23,880 nt of DNA from an uncultured Clostridia bacterium (lineage in GTDB: Bacteria; Bacillota; Clostridia; Christensenellales; Aristaeellaceae). The first letter of the stretch is position 1. Each line of letters begins with the position of its first letter. The stretch is from the NCBI GenBank assembly GCA_934643825.1, contig CAKUCW010000038.1, positions 1-23,880 on the forward strand. Direction: 5' to 3'. The notes below the pieces were generated by a model. It was not told the origin of the DNA and did not search any database. It saw only the letters and a program-made list of their open reading frames with translations. The position numbers were made by a program, and so were the translations under genes. Shown piece by piece: positions 1 through 6,677 of this stretch.

Positions 1-77
1 TGAATTTCTTGAATTTGCTATTCAAGCCGAGTTTGCTTATGTCAGCAAACAAAAGAGAGCCGACAAGCGGCTCTCTT
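1..77. repeat. Truncated left unit of a tandem 148-bp repeat
   Basis: Bases 1-77 recur almost exactly at 149-225, an offset of 148 bp, so at least two tandem units are present and the array continues beyond the left edge. The segment holds the end of a structured element, with small hairpins such as GTTTGC/GCAAAC and TTGAAT/ATTCAA. It is followed by a terminator-like hairpin with a 9-bp stem (54-62 pairing with 68-76). No coding signal is seen. Confidence 0.9.
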
Positions 78-225
78 CAAACTGTAGACAAAAAGCTATT
101 CTCCCCCGAAGGGGGGAGAATAGCCCTTTCCGCCAATGAAAGAATAGCTGAATTTCTTGAATTTGCTATTCAAGCCGAGTTTGCTTATGTCAGCAAACAA
201 AAGAGAGCCGACAAGCGGCTCTCTT
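78..225. repeat. Complete 148-bp unit: structured interspersed element plus hairpin
   Basis: The unit is an element of about 123 bp followed by a copy of the flanking hairpin. The element contains a perfect 13-bp stem (95-107 with 112-124, loop GAAG) and several smaller inverted repeats. The same element lies inverted at about 7175-7294, where it is flanked by a different hairpin. It could be a small non-autonomous mobile element, a structured RNA unit, or a repeat spread by recombination between terminators. No open reading frame in it looks real. Confidence 0.85.
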
Positions 226-229
226 TTTT
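202..229. terminator. Bidirectional terminator hairpin after the hexuronate operon
   Basis: AGAGAGCCG (202-210) pairs with CGGCTCTCT (216-224) around a 5-nt loop. A T run follows on the plus strand, and TTTTGTTT follows on the minus strand. It sits 10 bp past the stop codon of the aldolase gene, so it probably ends that minus-strand operon. An identical hairpin is at 54-76. Confidence 0.75.
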
Positions 230-238
230 ATGCGTAAA

Positions 239-1195
239 TTACTTCTGCACGAGGTGGACAGCAAAGCCCGCGATCTCGTCCTTGAGGTAGATTGCCTTGA
301 GCTGACCATCCTTCACATTGGCGCTCTCCGGATCGAACTCGAAGCCCTGACGCTCGAGATACGCCTTGGCACGCTCGATGAAGTTGGTCTTGATGCCGAT
401 GTGACCCTTCGCGCCGCGGAACGGAGTCTTCATGACTTCGATGCCCGTGCCGGCGAAGATGGACTTGTTGCCGACCTTCATCGTCCAGCCCAGCAGCTTG
501 CACAGCTTGGTCGCGGTGTCCGTCGCCTCGGCTTCGTCGGCGCTGTTGATGCCGACGTGCGCGATTTCAAGACCCAGCATGAGCTGCACAGCGGAAGAGG
601 TCAGGGTGCGGATGCGATCCCAATCCTTCGCCTTCACGGCGTCGCCCGGAACCATCCAGCTGCCGCCGCAGCAGATGATCTTGTTGAAGGAGAGGTAATC
701 CAGCAGGTTCTTCTCGTTGATGCCGCCGGTCGGCATGAACTTCATATCGACATACGGAGCCGCGATGGACTTGATGTACTTGAGTCCGCCCGCCGCTTCA
801 GCCGGGAAGAACTTGACGGTCTTCAGACCCAGAGAGAGCGCAACCTCGATATCGCTCGGGTTGGCAGTGCCCGGGCAGACCGGAATGCCGATTTCCTGGC
901 AGTGCTTCACGGTGGTCGGGTTCAGACCCGGGGAAACGATGAACTTCGCGCCCGCCGCAACCGCACGGTCAACCTGCTCGCAGGTCAGAACGGTGCCTGC
1001 GCCGACGATCATATCCGGGAAGGCTTCGGTCATATTCTTGATGGCGTCCGCAGCCGCCGCAGTACGGAAGGTGACTTCTGCGCAGGGCAGACCGCCCTCC
1101 ATCAGCGCCTGAGCCAGCGGCACGGCGTCTGCGGCATCATTGATCGCGATAACCGGCACAATGCCGATCAGAGAAAGCTGCTGCATGATATCCAT
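239..1195 (-). CDS. eda: KDPG/KHG aldolase with C-terminal glyoxalase-like (VOC) domain
   Basis: The protein (318 aa) should cleave 2-keto-3-deoxy-6-phosphogluconate to pyruvate and glyceraldehyde-3-phosphate, the last step of hexuronate catabolism, in the cytoplasm. Residues about 1-210 match the family: EVTFRT carries the catalytic Glu and Arg, GAGTVL and SPGLNP follow, and VKFFPAE holds the Schiff-base Lys. The usual protein ends near 205-215 aa. Here about 105 extra residues begin around GLEIAHVGIN and resemble a vicinal-oxygen-chelate/glyoxalase fold. I do not see a full metal-ligand set, so that domain may be structural. GAGGAGG lies upstream of the ATG at 1195. It is the last gene of the uxaC operon, 80 bp after the cupin, and is followed by a bidirectional terminator. 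Confidence 0.93.
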   Translation of the reverse strand: MDIMQQLSLIGIVPVIAINDAADAVPLAQALMEGGLPCAEVTFRTAAAADAIKNMTEAFPDMIVGAGTVLTCEQVDRAVAAGAKFIVSPGLNPTTVKHCQEIGIPVCPGTANPSDIEVALSLGLKTVKFFPAEAAGGLKYIKSIAAPYVDMKFMPTGGINEKNLLDYLSFNKIICCGGSWMVPGDAVKAKDWDRIRTLTSSAVQLMLGLEIAHVGINSADEAEATDTATKLCKLLGWTMKVGNKSIFAGTGIEVMKTPFRGAKGHIGIKTNFIERAKAYLERQGFEFDPESANVKDGQLKAIYLKDEIAGFAVHLVQK

Positions 1196-1275
1196 GGTAA
1201 ATTTCCTCCTCTATGTGTATGGGTGACAATTTATGCGATTTACAGGGAAAACCTGCAAATGGCTGCTGTAAGGGT

Positions 1276-1614
1276 TTAGGCGTTCGCCTTGACGAAATCC
1301 TCGCGCATCGGCGAGAAGATATCCAGCACGACGCCCGCGTGGATGCAGGTCAGACCGTGAACCTTGCCGCCATCCACCGCGATGGAGTCGCCCGGCTTCA
1401 TCGTGCGGGTGATTCCGTCGAGATTATAGGTGAATTCGCCGCTGAGAATATAGGAAATCTGGCTGTGCGGATGGGTATGATCCGCGCCGACCGCGCCCTC
1501 GTCGAAGCTGACTTCCACGAGCATGACCTCGCCGTTGTAGGCGCGGATCTTGCGGCGCTGACCGGGGGCAACGTCGATCCACTGCGGATCGTCATTCTTC
1601 ACAAACGTATTCAT
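1276..1614 (-). CDS. kdgF: Small cupin, KdgF-like (uronate ring-opening/linearisation)
   Basis: A 112-aa single-domain cupin. Residues 46-52 (HTHPHSQ) and His86 form the typical 3-His/1-Gln metal site, and GEFTYNLDG and KPGDSI are cupin strand motifs. In KdgF proteins this fold linearises unsaturated uronates or their keto products from pectin or alginate breakdown. Its place between uxaC and the KDPG aldolase supports a role in uronate catabolism, but cupins are diverse and the substrate is inferred from context only. It starts 8 bp after the uxaC stop codon. The GGAGG ribosome binding site overlaps the end of uxaC, which suggests translational coupling. Confidence 0.75.
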   Translation of the reverse strand: MNTFVKNDDPQWIDVAPGQRRKIRAYNGEVMLVEVSFDEGAVGADHTHPHSQISYILSGEFTYNLDGITRTMKPGDSIAVDGGKVHGLTCIHAGVVLDIFSPMREDFVKANA

Positions 1615-1622
1615 GGTTTGAA

Positions 1623-3029
1623 TCAGACCTCCATGCCGAAATAGCTGACGGCGTTATTGAAGCAGATGCCCTCAACCAGCTCACCCAGCACGTCGTAGTT
1701 CTCCGGATATTCGCCGTTTTCGACCCATTCGCCGATCATGTTGCACAGGATGCGGCGGAAGTACTCATGGCGCGGGTAGGAGATGAAGGAGCGGGAGTCC
1801 GTCAGCATGCCGACGAAGCGACCGAGCAGACCCAGCGACGCCAGCGCGTGCATCTGTTCCTGCATGCCGTATTTCTGATCGCAGAACCACCAGCCGGATC
1901 CGAACTGAATCTTGCCCGGGATACCGTCGCCCTGGAAGTTGCCCAGCATCGTGCCGATGACATAGTTGTCCTTCGGGTTGAGGCAGTAGAGGATGGTCTT
2001 GGGCAGGTTGCCGCCGCGCTCTTCGTCGGCGAGCAGGTGAGAGAGGTTCTGCGCGATGCAGGCGTCGTCGATGGAGTCAAAGCCGACGTCGCCGCCGTAG
2101 AGATCGAACATGCGCGGGTTGTTGTTGCGCATGGCGCCGATGTGATACTGCTGAGCCCAGCCGCGCTCTTTGTACATGCGGGCAAGCTCGACGAGCAGGT
2201 AGGTCTTGTAGGAGGCGATCTCCGCTTCGGAGAGCGGCGCACCGCTCATCGCCTTGCGGAAGGCTTCGCTCGCCAGATGCGTGCTGGGCACGCCGTAGGC
2301 GACGGTATCCAGACCATGATCCGCCAGACGCGCACCGTGCGCATGGAAGTAATCCAGACGGCTCTCGAGCGCCTGCATCATGCTCTCCAGGTTCAGGCAG
2401 TGGATGCCGGAAACGCGGGACAGGCGGTTCATGTAGTCAACGAAGCCGCCGCGGTCGATGTTGAGCGCCTTGTCCGGACGCCAAGCCGGATAAACCTTGA
2501 ACGTGCAGGTCGGATCCTGCGCGATTTTGATCTGATCCGCCAGATCGTCCACGGGATCGTCGGTGGTGCAGATGACCTTGACGCCGAACTTCTCGATCAG
2601 TCCGCGGCAGCGGAACTCATCGGTCGCCAGCATGGCGTTCGCACGGTTCCAGATATCCTCGGCGGTTTCCTCGCTCAGGATGTCGTAGATGCCGAACACG
2701 CGGCGCAGCTCCAGGTGCGTCCAGTGATACATGGGGTTGCCGATGCAGTATTTCAGGCAGCCCGCGAATGCCTTCCACTTTTCAAACCAGCTCGCGTTGC
2801 CGCGAATATACTTTTCATCCACGCCGTTGGAGAGCATGACGCGCCACTTGTAGTGGTCGCCGCCCAGCATCAGTTCGCCGATGTTGGAGAACTGATAGTT
2901 TTCGTAGATCATGCGCGGGGAAAGGTGGCAGTGGTAATCGTAGATGGGCATGTTCTCGGCATAATCGTGATACAGCTTTTTGGCGACGTCGTTGGAGAGC
3001 AGGAAGTCCTTGTCCATAAACTCTTTCAT
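1623..3029 (-). CDS. uxaC: Uronate (glucuronate/galacturonate) isomerase
   Basis: UxaC interconverts D-glucuronate/D-fructuronate and D-galacturonate/D-tagaturonate in the cytoplasm. The 468-aa length is normal for this amidohydrolase-superfamily enzyme. Landmarks include YDYHCHLSP near the N-terminus (metal-binding HxH), CTTDDPVDDL in the middle, QYHIGAMRNNN (His and Arg of the active site) and LTDSRSFISYPRHEYFRR toward the end. The start at 3029 is chosen because AAAGGAG precedes it at good spacing and MKEFMDKDFLL is the family-like N-terminus. The same frame stays open for 68 codons upstream, but that stretch crosses a tandem repeat and a hairpin and has no homology signal. First gene of the operon with the cupin and KDPG aldolase. 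The tagaturonate/fructuronate reductases and dehydratases are not in this window. Confidence 0.96.
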   Translation of the reverse strand: MKEFMDKDFLLSNDVAKKLYHDYAENMPIYDYHCHLSPRMIYENYQFSNIGELMLGGDHYKWRVMLSNGVDEKYIRGNASWFEKWKAFAGCLKYCIGNPMYHWTHLELRRVFGIYDILSEETAEDIWNRANAMLATDEFRCRGLIEKFGVKVICTTDDPVDDLADQIKIAQDPTCTFKVYPAWRPDKALNIDRGGFVDYMNRLSRVSGIHCLNLESMMQALESRLDYFHAHGARLADHGLDTVAYGVPSTHLASEAFRKAMSGAPLSEAEIASYKTYLLVELARMYKERGWAQQYHIGAMRNNNPRMFDLYGGDVGFDSIDDACIAQNLSHLLADEERGGNLPKTILYCLNPKDNYVIGTMLGNFQGDGIPGKIQFGSGWWFCDQKYGMQEQMHALASLGLLGRFVGMLTDSRSFISYPRHEYFRRILCNMIGEWVENGEYPENYDVLGELVEGICFNNAVSYFGMEV

Positions 3030-3044
3030 TGGCTTTTTCTCCTT

Positions 3045-3104
3045 TAATGTGCAGGAATGCAGCTTGTTTACAGGTAATGTGCAGGAATGCAACTTGTTTA
3101 CAGG
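3045..3104. repeat. 30-bp tandem repeat x2 just upstream of uxaC
   Basis: The units at 3045-3074 and 3075-3104 differ at one base (3062 against 3092). On the minus strand each contains TGTAAACAAG(T/C)TGCATTCC. The second unit ends about 15 nt before the uxaC start and abuts its ribosome binding site. It could be an operator pair, an RNA-binding site, or a recent slippage duplication. Confidence 0.85.
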
Positions 3105-3196
3105 GTGACACCGTCTTTGAAAATCGCTATTTCGCGATGATCGCGGGGGTTCGCTCTGCGTTTTTTCGCCGGAAGCGACGAAGAGAGGCTTTTCCC

Positions 3197-3215
3197 GCGA
3201 CTGATTTGCAGTCGC
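3197..3215 (-). other. Stem-loop in the uxaC leader
   Basis: GCGACTG pairs perfectly with CAGTCGC around a 5-nt loop, inside the long untranslated leader between the promoter at 3320-3349 and the uxaC start at 3029. A second imperfect hairpin, CGCGATCATCGCG, lies at about 3132-3144. There is no T run after either, so these are not obvious terminators. No known riboswitch class was recognised in the leader. Confidence 0.5.
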
Positions 3216-3319
3216 CCAGCCCATCGCTTTCACGGCATTTCAGACCGATTGATTGAGGAAATGGAAGGGGGAAAGCGAGGCGGAGACCATCCTTTCCCAT
3301 CTTCTGTTTTGATATGTAC

Positions 3320-3349
3320 AGTATAGCACCGCCGACCGAATGACGTCAA
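3320..3349 (-). promoter_or_regulatory. Sigma-A promoter of the uxaC operon
   Basis: On the minus strand TTGACG (-35), an 18-bp spacer and TATACT (-10) are visible. The predicted transcription start near 3313 leaves a leader of about 285 nt before the uxaC ATG, which is long for this kind of operon. Confidence 0.75.
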
Positions 3350-3394
3350 GATTATCGGCAAAAGAAGCGAAGCGGATTTGTACAATGTGAATAG

Positions 3395-3407
3395 GTTGTC
3401 TGACAAC
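3395..3407. promoter_or_regulatory. Palindromic operator candidate GTTGTCTGACAAC
   Basis: A perfect 6+1+6 palindrome about 46 bp upstream of the uxaC -35 element. The TTGT-N3-ACAA pattern is typical of GntR/FadR-family (FCD) regulators, which often control hexuronate genes. No regulator gene is present nearby, so the assignment is inference. Confidence 0.5.
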
Positions 3408-3484
3408 TGAAAAAGTGCATAAAAAGACTTCGTGCAAATACCGATGCTGTTTGCAAAAACGGTTTCTGTGGAAAAATGAGAATG

Positions 3485-4900
3485 TTATTTATCCTGCGAT
3501 TGAATCAGGGTCAGCGTGAAGCATGCGCCGCCTTCCGGAGAATTCTGGGCGGTCAGAGAACCGTGCATCTGCGTGGCGGCAGAATGGGCAATGGCAAGCC
3601 CGATGCCGAAATGCCCGCTTTTTCCTTTGTAACAGCGTTCAAAAACATGAGGCAGATCTTGAGGAGAGATTCCCTCGCCATCGTCGCAGACGGTGATGAG
3701 GATCTGTCCGTTTTTCGAACGTGATGCGATGGATACACGTGAGCGGGCATAGCGAATTGCGTTGCTCAGCAGATTATCCAGCACATGCGCGAGCAAATCC
3801 TCATCGCCCAATGCCAACAGGGAATCATCTGCGGAGGGAAAACAAAGCTCGACCTGCTTTTGTGTCGCAAAACCGGAGAAACGGTTCAGGCTGTCCCCGA
3901 TGCAGTCATCTATGCGCACGGGTAAAAGAGCGGAAGCGTTTTGTCCGCTTTCAATGCGAGAGAGAGTCAGCAGGCTGTTGACGAGCAGGGTCAAACGTTG
4001 GCTTTCTTCTAAAATGGTGTGCGCCGCCTGTTTGGAATCCGAAAAGACGCCATGCTCGATGCCCTGCGCATATCCGCAGATGGACATCAGCGGATTGCGA
4101 AGCTCGTGGGAAACATTCTGAAAAAAGATGCGCTGAATTTCATCCGAGCGTCTGAGCTGATGGGACATGTCGTTGATCGACAGGCGGAGCGTTTCCGGTT
4201 CGCGCAGAGAAAAGGGCGTCTCAATTTCGCAGAAATCGCCGTTTCCGATGCGCCCGGCGGTTTTGCAGATGACATGGAGCTGTCCGGTTACACTTCGTGC
4301 GGCAAGCCAAAGCACGAGCGCGACCAACAGCATAGCGGCATAGAAGATGCCCAGCACGATTTTGGAAGCCCTGTCCACCCATGTGCCAATCTGAGAAATC
4401 GGGCGATAGGCGACGAGGTATTTAATTTGCTGAGAATGCGTGGGAATTTGATAGACAGAGACTAGATAGACGTCTGTTTCGCCGGTCAGCTTCTGTGCGT
4501 TTAGATGAGTTCGAAAATCCGAAGAACGGATATAATCGGCGCAGAGTGCGGAAAAGGCTGCGATATCGGCGCGTTCCTGCTCGTCGTTGGGATAGACGAT
4601 GCGCATATCGGCGGAGTAAATCAGCAGCCTTGCATTTCCGTTGCGTTTGCGGACGATGCTGCTGGTGCTGCGCAAAAAACTGCGTATCTTTTCCTGCGTG
4701 GTCGTGTTATCGGAAGAAAAAAGGCGCGACATCAGCGGCAGAACGCTTTGCTGAAGGGTTTCGAGGTCGCTTTCTGCCTCCGAAAAGGCATAGGAAAGCG
4801 CAGCGTGACGAAAAATCAGGCATGCCGCCGGAGGAAGAATCGCAAGAAAGAGCAGCACGGGAACGAGCAGACGGGCGAACAGTGAGGGTGTGTGTTTCAT
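3485..4900 (-). CDS. Membrane sensor histidine kinase
   Basis: The 471-aa protein has the classical order: transmembrane helix about 10-30, an extracytoplasmic sensor region about 31-178, a second transmembrane helix about 180-201, HAMP about 203-255, then HisKA with phospho-acceptor His265 in SHELRNP. The ATPase domain shows an N box (DNLLSNAIRYA, Asn380), G1 (DDGEG, 407-410) and G2 (GHFGIGLA, 429-436). It should phosphorylate the response regulator encoded just upstream. The start at 4900 has GGAGG at good spacing and lies 5 bp after the regulator stop codon; the same frame extends 14 codons into the regulator gene but without a better start. The sensor region resembles nothing I recognise, so the signal is unknown. 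The neighbouring secreted repeat protein is the likely target, which suggests an envelope-related stimulus. Confidence 0.93.
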   Translation of the reverse strand: MKHTPSLFARLLVPVLLFLAILPPAACLIFRHAALSYAFSEAESDLETLQQSVLPLMSRLFSSDNTTTQEKIRSFLRSTSSIVRKRNGNARLLIYSADMRIVYPNDEQERADIAAFSALCADYIRSSDFRTHLNAQKLTGETDVYLVSVYQIPTHSQQIKYLVAYRPISQIGTWVDRASKIVLGIFYAAMLLVALVLWLAARSVTGQLHVICKTAGRIGNGDFCEIETPFSLREPETLRLSINDMSHQLRRSDEIQRIFFQNVSHELRNPLMSICGYAQGIEHGVFSDSKQAAHTILEESQRLTLLVNSLLTLSRIESGQNASALLPVRIDDCIGDSLNRFSGFATQKQVELCFPSADDSLLALGDEDLLAHVLDNLLSNAIRYARSRVSIASRSKNGQILITVCDDGEGISPQDLPHVFERCYKGKSGHFGIGLAIAHSAATQMHGSLTAQNSPEGGACFTLTLIQSQDK

Positions 4901-4905
4901 GGCTT

Positions 4906-5604
4906 TTATGCCTCCGGAACGAGCTTGAAGCCGTAGCCCCATACAGTTTCGATCCGTACATCGCTTTGATGCTCGCGCAGTTTTCGACGGAGCCGTTTGA
5001 GCAAATCATCTGCCGCACGGGTGTCTGCCTGCCAGTCGAATTGCCAGAGCGCGTTGAGCAGCTCCTGACGGCTGACGGCGCGATCCTGATGCGCGGTCAG
5101 GTAAGCCAGAAAATCGAATTCTGTCGGGGTCAAAGAGAGGGGTTCGCCGTGAAGCGTTGCGCTGCGCAGGGCGGGAGAAAGCGACAGGGAGCCGAATTTC
5201 AGCTCGGAAGGCGATTTCTCTGAGGCGGAGGGGGCATTGCACTTTGAACGCCGCAAAAGAGCCCGGATGCGTGCGACCAATTCCAGCGGCAGAAAAGGTT
5301 TAATCAGGTAGTCATCCCCGCCGAGGGTCAGACCTGTAACGCGGTCATAAGCGCTGTCCCTTGCTGATACGATCATGATTGGCAGATCGGCGTCTTTTTG
5401 GCGCAGTTGTGAGCAGACACTTAGTCCGTCTGTTCCCGGCATCATGATATCCAAAATGACCAGATCGGGCATTTTCTGCGCACATGCGGCAAGCAGGGAG
5501 TCGCCGTCTGAAAAGACGCGGACAGAAAAGCCCTCCTGCGTCAGGAAGGCATTCATCAGCTCTCGGATGTTTTTTTCATCGTCTGCAAGATAAATGGTTT
5601 CCAT
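4906..5604 (-). CDS. OmpR/PhoB-family response regulator
   Basis: The 232-aa protein has a receiver domain (1-115) with Asp8/Asp9, phospho-acceptor Asp52 in LDIMMPG, Ser80 and Lys102 in IKPF. A winged-helix trans_reg_C domain (about 135-230) follows, ending with WGYGFKLV, the typical terminal hairpin. It is the first gene of an operon with the sensor kinase; AAGGGGGG precedes the ATG at 5604. Upstream, between this gene and the divergent repeat-protein gene, lie two direct repeats with 11-bp spacing, the usual binding layout for this family. That makes autoregulation and control of the divergent gene likely. Confidence 0.95.
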   Translation of the reverse strand: METIYLADDEKNIRELMNAFLTQEGFSVRVFSDGDSLLAACAQKMPDLVILDIMMPGTDGLSVCSQLRQKDADLPIMIVSARDSAYDRVTGLTLGGDDYLIKPFLPLELVARIRALLRRSKCNAPSASEKSPSELKFGSLSLSPALRSATLHGEPLSLTPTEFDFLAYLTAHQDRAVSRQELLNALWQFDWQADTRAADDLLKRLRRKLREHQSDVRIETVWGYGFKLVPEA

Positions 5605-5663
5605 ATAAAGTACCCCCCTTTTTATGCCGATAGGATATCATAATAACTGATGAAATGTAAAGG

Positions 5664-5683
5664 TTTGCCACAGATTTGCCACA
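5664..5683. promoter_or_regulatory. Two direct repeats at 11-bp spacing (response-regulator site)
   Basis: TTTGCCACA occurs at 5664-5672 and again at 5675-5683, an exact 11-bp period. OmpR/PhoB-type regulators bind such direct repeats as head-to-tail dimers. The second copy ends 2 bp before the -35 of the plus-strand promoter, the position expected for an activator. The family rule is known; the pairing with the adjacent regulator is inference. Confidence 0.65.
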
Positions 5684-5685
5684 CC

Positions 5686-5715
5686 TTGACCCTCGTTTTA
5701 ACGCAACGATATGCT
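5686..5715 (+). promoter_or_regulatory. Promoter of the secreted repeat-protein gene
   Basis: TTGACC (-35), an 18-bp spacer and TATGCT (-10). The -10 is weak, which fits a promoter needing activation from the adjoining direct repeats. The predicted start near 5722 leaves a leader of about 67 nt before the ATG at 5789. Confidence 0.55.
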
Positions 5716-5788
5716 GTATTCTATGGTCACCGGTTCGGGAAACGCCCCGCCGGAACAAATAAGACAGATATTCAAGGAGGAAATGACA

Positions 5789-6427
5789 ATGAAAATGAAT
5801 AAGAAAGCTGTGGCTTTTGCGATGGTGAGTGCGATGCTGCTGACGTCCGTCTGCGGCGCACAGGCTCAGGGATACAAGCAGGGCATGAAGAATGGACTGC
5901 TGGCAGGCGCAAAGGCAGGCATGCAGAACCATATGGTCAACGGCGCGAAGAGCGGTCTGAAAAATGGCATGATTGACGGATTCGCTGCGGGCGCGAAGAA
6001 CAGACTCGCTGAAGGCGCGAAGAACGGACTTGCCGAAGGCGCGAAGAACGGACTTGCCGAAGGCGCAAAGAACGGACTCGCTGAAGGCGCGAAGAACGGA
6101 CTTGCCGAAGGCACGAAGAATGGACTCGCCGAAGGCGCGAAGAACGGGCTGGTTGACGGTGCCAAAAAAGAACTGAAGAAGGGGTTGATGAATGGCGCCA
6201 AAAAGGGAATGAAGAACGGACTGGTGAACGGCGTGGCAAACGGTCTGGTCAATGGTGCGACGAGCGGACTGGCGAACGGCATGGCAAACGGACTGACGAA
6301 CGGCGCGACGAGCGGACTGGTGAACGGCGTGACGAGCGGTCTGGTAAACGGTTTGGTCAATGGCGCAAAGAACGGCATGGCGAACGGACTGGTCAAGGGT
6401 GATTTGCGCAACGGTACGGCTCAGTAA
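5789..6427 (+). CDS. Secreted glycine/asparagine-rich tandem-repeat protein
   Basis: I do not recognise a characterised family. The 212-aa product starts with a clear signal peptide (MKMNKK, a hydrophobic stretch, cleavage probably after GAQA) and has no lipobox Cys. The rest is a nearly uninterrupted series of tetrads of the form x-x-(N/E/D/S)-G, including six copies of the octad AEGAKNGL (one variant, AEGTKNGL) at residues 74-121. Later come looser VNGATSGL, ANGMANGL and VNGLVNGA blocks. A Gly every fourth residue next to small or hydrophobic residues resembles a glycine-zipper or a low-complexity adhesive repeat. The N-terminal half is Lys-rich. The start at 5789 is chosen because AGGAGG lies 8 nt upstream and the signal peptide begins there; upstream in-frame codons run into the promoter. 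It is divergent from the two-component system and ends with its own terminator. Confidence 0.85.
   Translation: MKMNKKAVAFAMVSAMLLTSVCGAQAQGYKQGMKNGLLAGAKAGMQNHMVNGAKSGLKNGMIDGFAAGAKNRLAEGAKNGLAEGAKNGLAEGAKNGLAEGAKNGLAEGTKNGLAEGAKNGLVDGAKKELKKGLMNGAKKGMKNGLVNGVANGLVNGATSGLANGMANGLTNGATSGLVNGVTSGLVNGLVNGAKNGMANGLVKGDLRNGTAQ
6008..6151 (+). repeat. 24-bp coding tandem repeat x6
   Basis: Six consecutive 24-bp units encode AEGAKNGL within the secreted repeat protein. The copies differ mainly at synonymous positions (GCT/GCC, GCG/GCA, CTC/CTT). Copy number could change by slippage or recombination. Confidence 0.9.
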
Positions 6428-6450
6428 AGAGAACTGCGTTTAAATATGAG

Positions 6451-6480
6451 AAAAAGCCTTTCGCAAGGAAGGGCTTTTTC
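6451..6480 (+). terminator. Intrinsic terminator of the repeat-protein gene
   Basis: AAAAAGCC and GGCTTTTT form the base of a hairpin with an imperfect upper stem (TTTC/GGAAG), ending in a T run 24 bp after the stop codon. The A-rich left arm makes it potentially bidirectional. Confidence 0.75.
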
Positions 6481-6550
6481 TTGACTTTCGGCAAATTGCG
6501 CAGGATGTAAGTGAATTTGACATTGGGTGAACATATCTATGTATTGCGTC

Positions 6551-6590
6551 AATTATCGTTATGATAATCGATGATAATGGACGATAATCG
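6551..6590. promoter_or_regulatory. Four 10-bp-phased GATAAT-type units (operator array)
   Basis: Three direct decamers of the form A(T/C)GATAAT(C/G)G occupy 6561-6570, 6571-6580 and 6581-6590. They are preceded by the same unit inverted, AATTATCGTT, at 6551-6560. The spacing is one helical turn. GATAAT multiples recall Fur-type metal-regulator boxes, though the 10-bp period differs from the 6-bp Fur array. The array lies 88 bp upstream of the Cys-rich gene at 6678. Confidence 0.6.
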
Positions 6591-6677
6591 CCATGTAAAG
6601 GAATTGTTGCGTGACTTTTTATGCCGGGGCGGTTAAGATGAAGGTAGATCGACGCAAGGAAAGGGCGGAAACGCAAC

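Noticed and set aside
78..200. Insertion sequence with transposase
   Set aside because: The element is only about 120 bp and has no coding capacity; at most it is a non-autonomous element.
1767..3047. 426-codon plus-strand frame opposite uxaC
   Set aside because: Antisense shadow of uxaC, whose family motifs fix the true strand and frame.
3030..3233. 68-codon N-terminal extension of UxaC
   Set aside because: The extension covers the tandem repeat and a hairpin, and encodes the repeat twice (PVNKLHSCTL). A good ribosome binding site and a family-like N-terminus occur at 3029.
3030..3312. Known riboswitch in the uxaC leader
   Set aside because: The leader is structured, but I could not match it to any riboswitch consensus I know; it is kept only as an unexplained leader.
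5711..5788. Earlier start for the secreted repeat protein
   Set aside because: The upstream codons begin inside the -10 box. The signal peptide and AGGAGG both point to 5789.
6008..6151. CRISPR-like regular repeat
   Set aside because: The repeats are contiguous 24-bp coding units in frame, with no spacers, and encode an octapeptide repeat.
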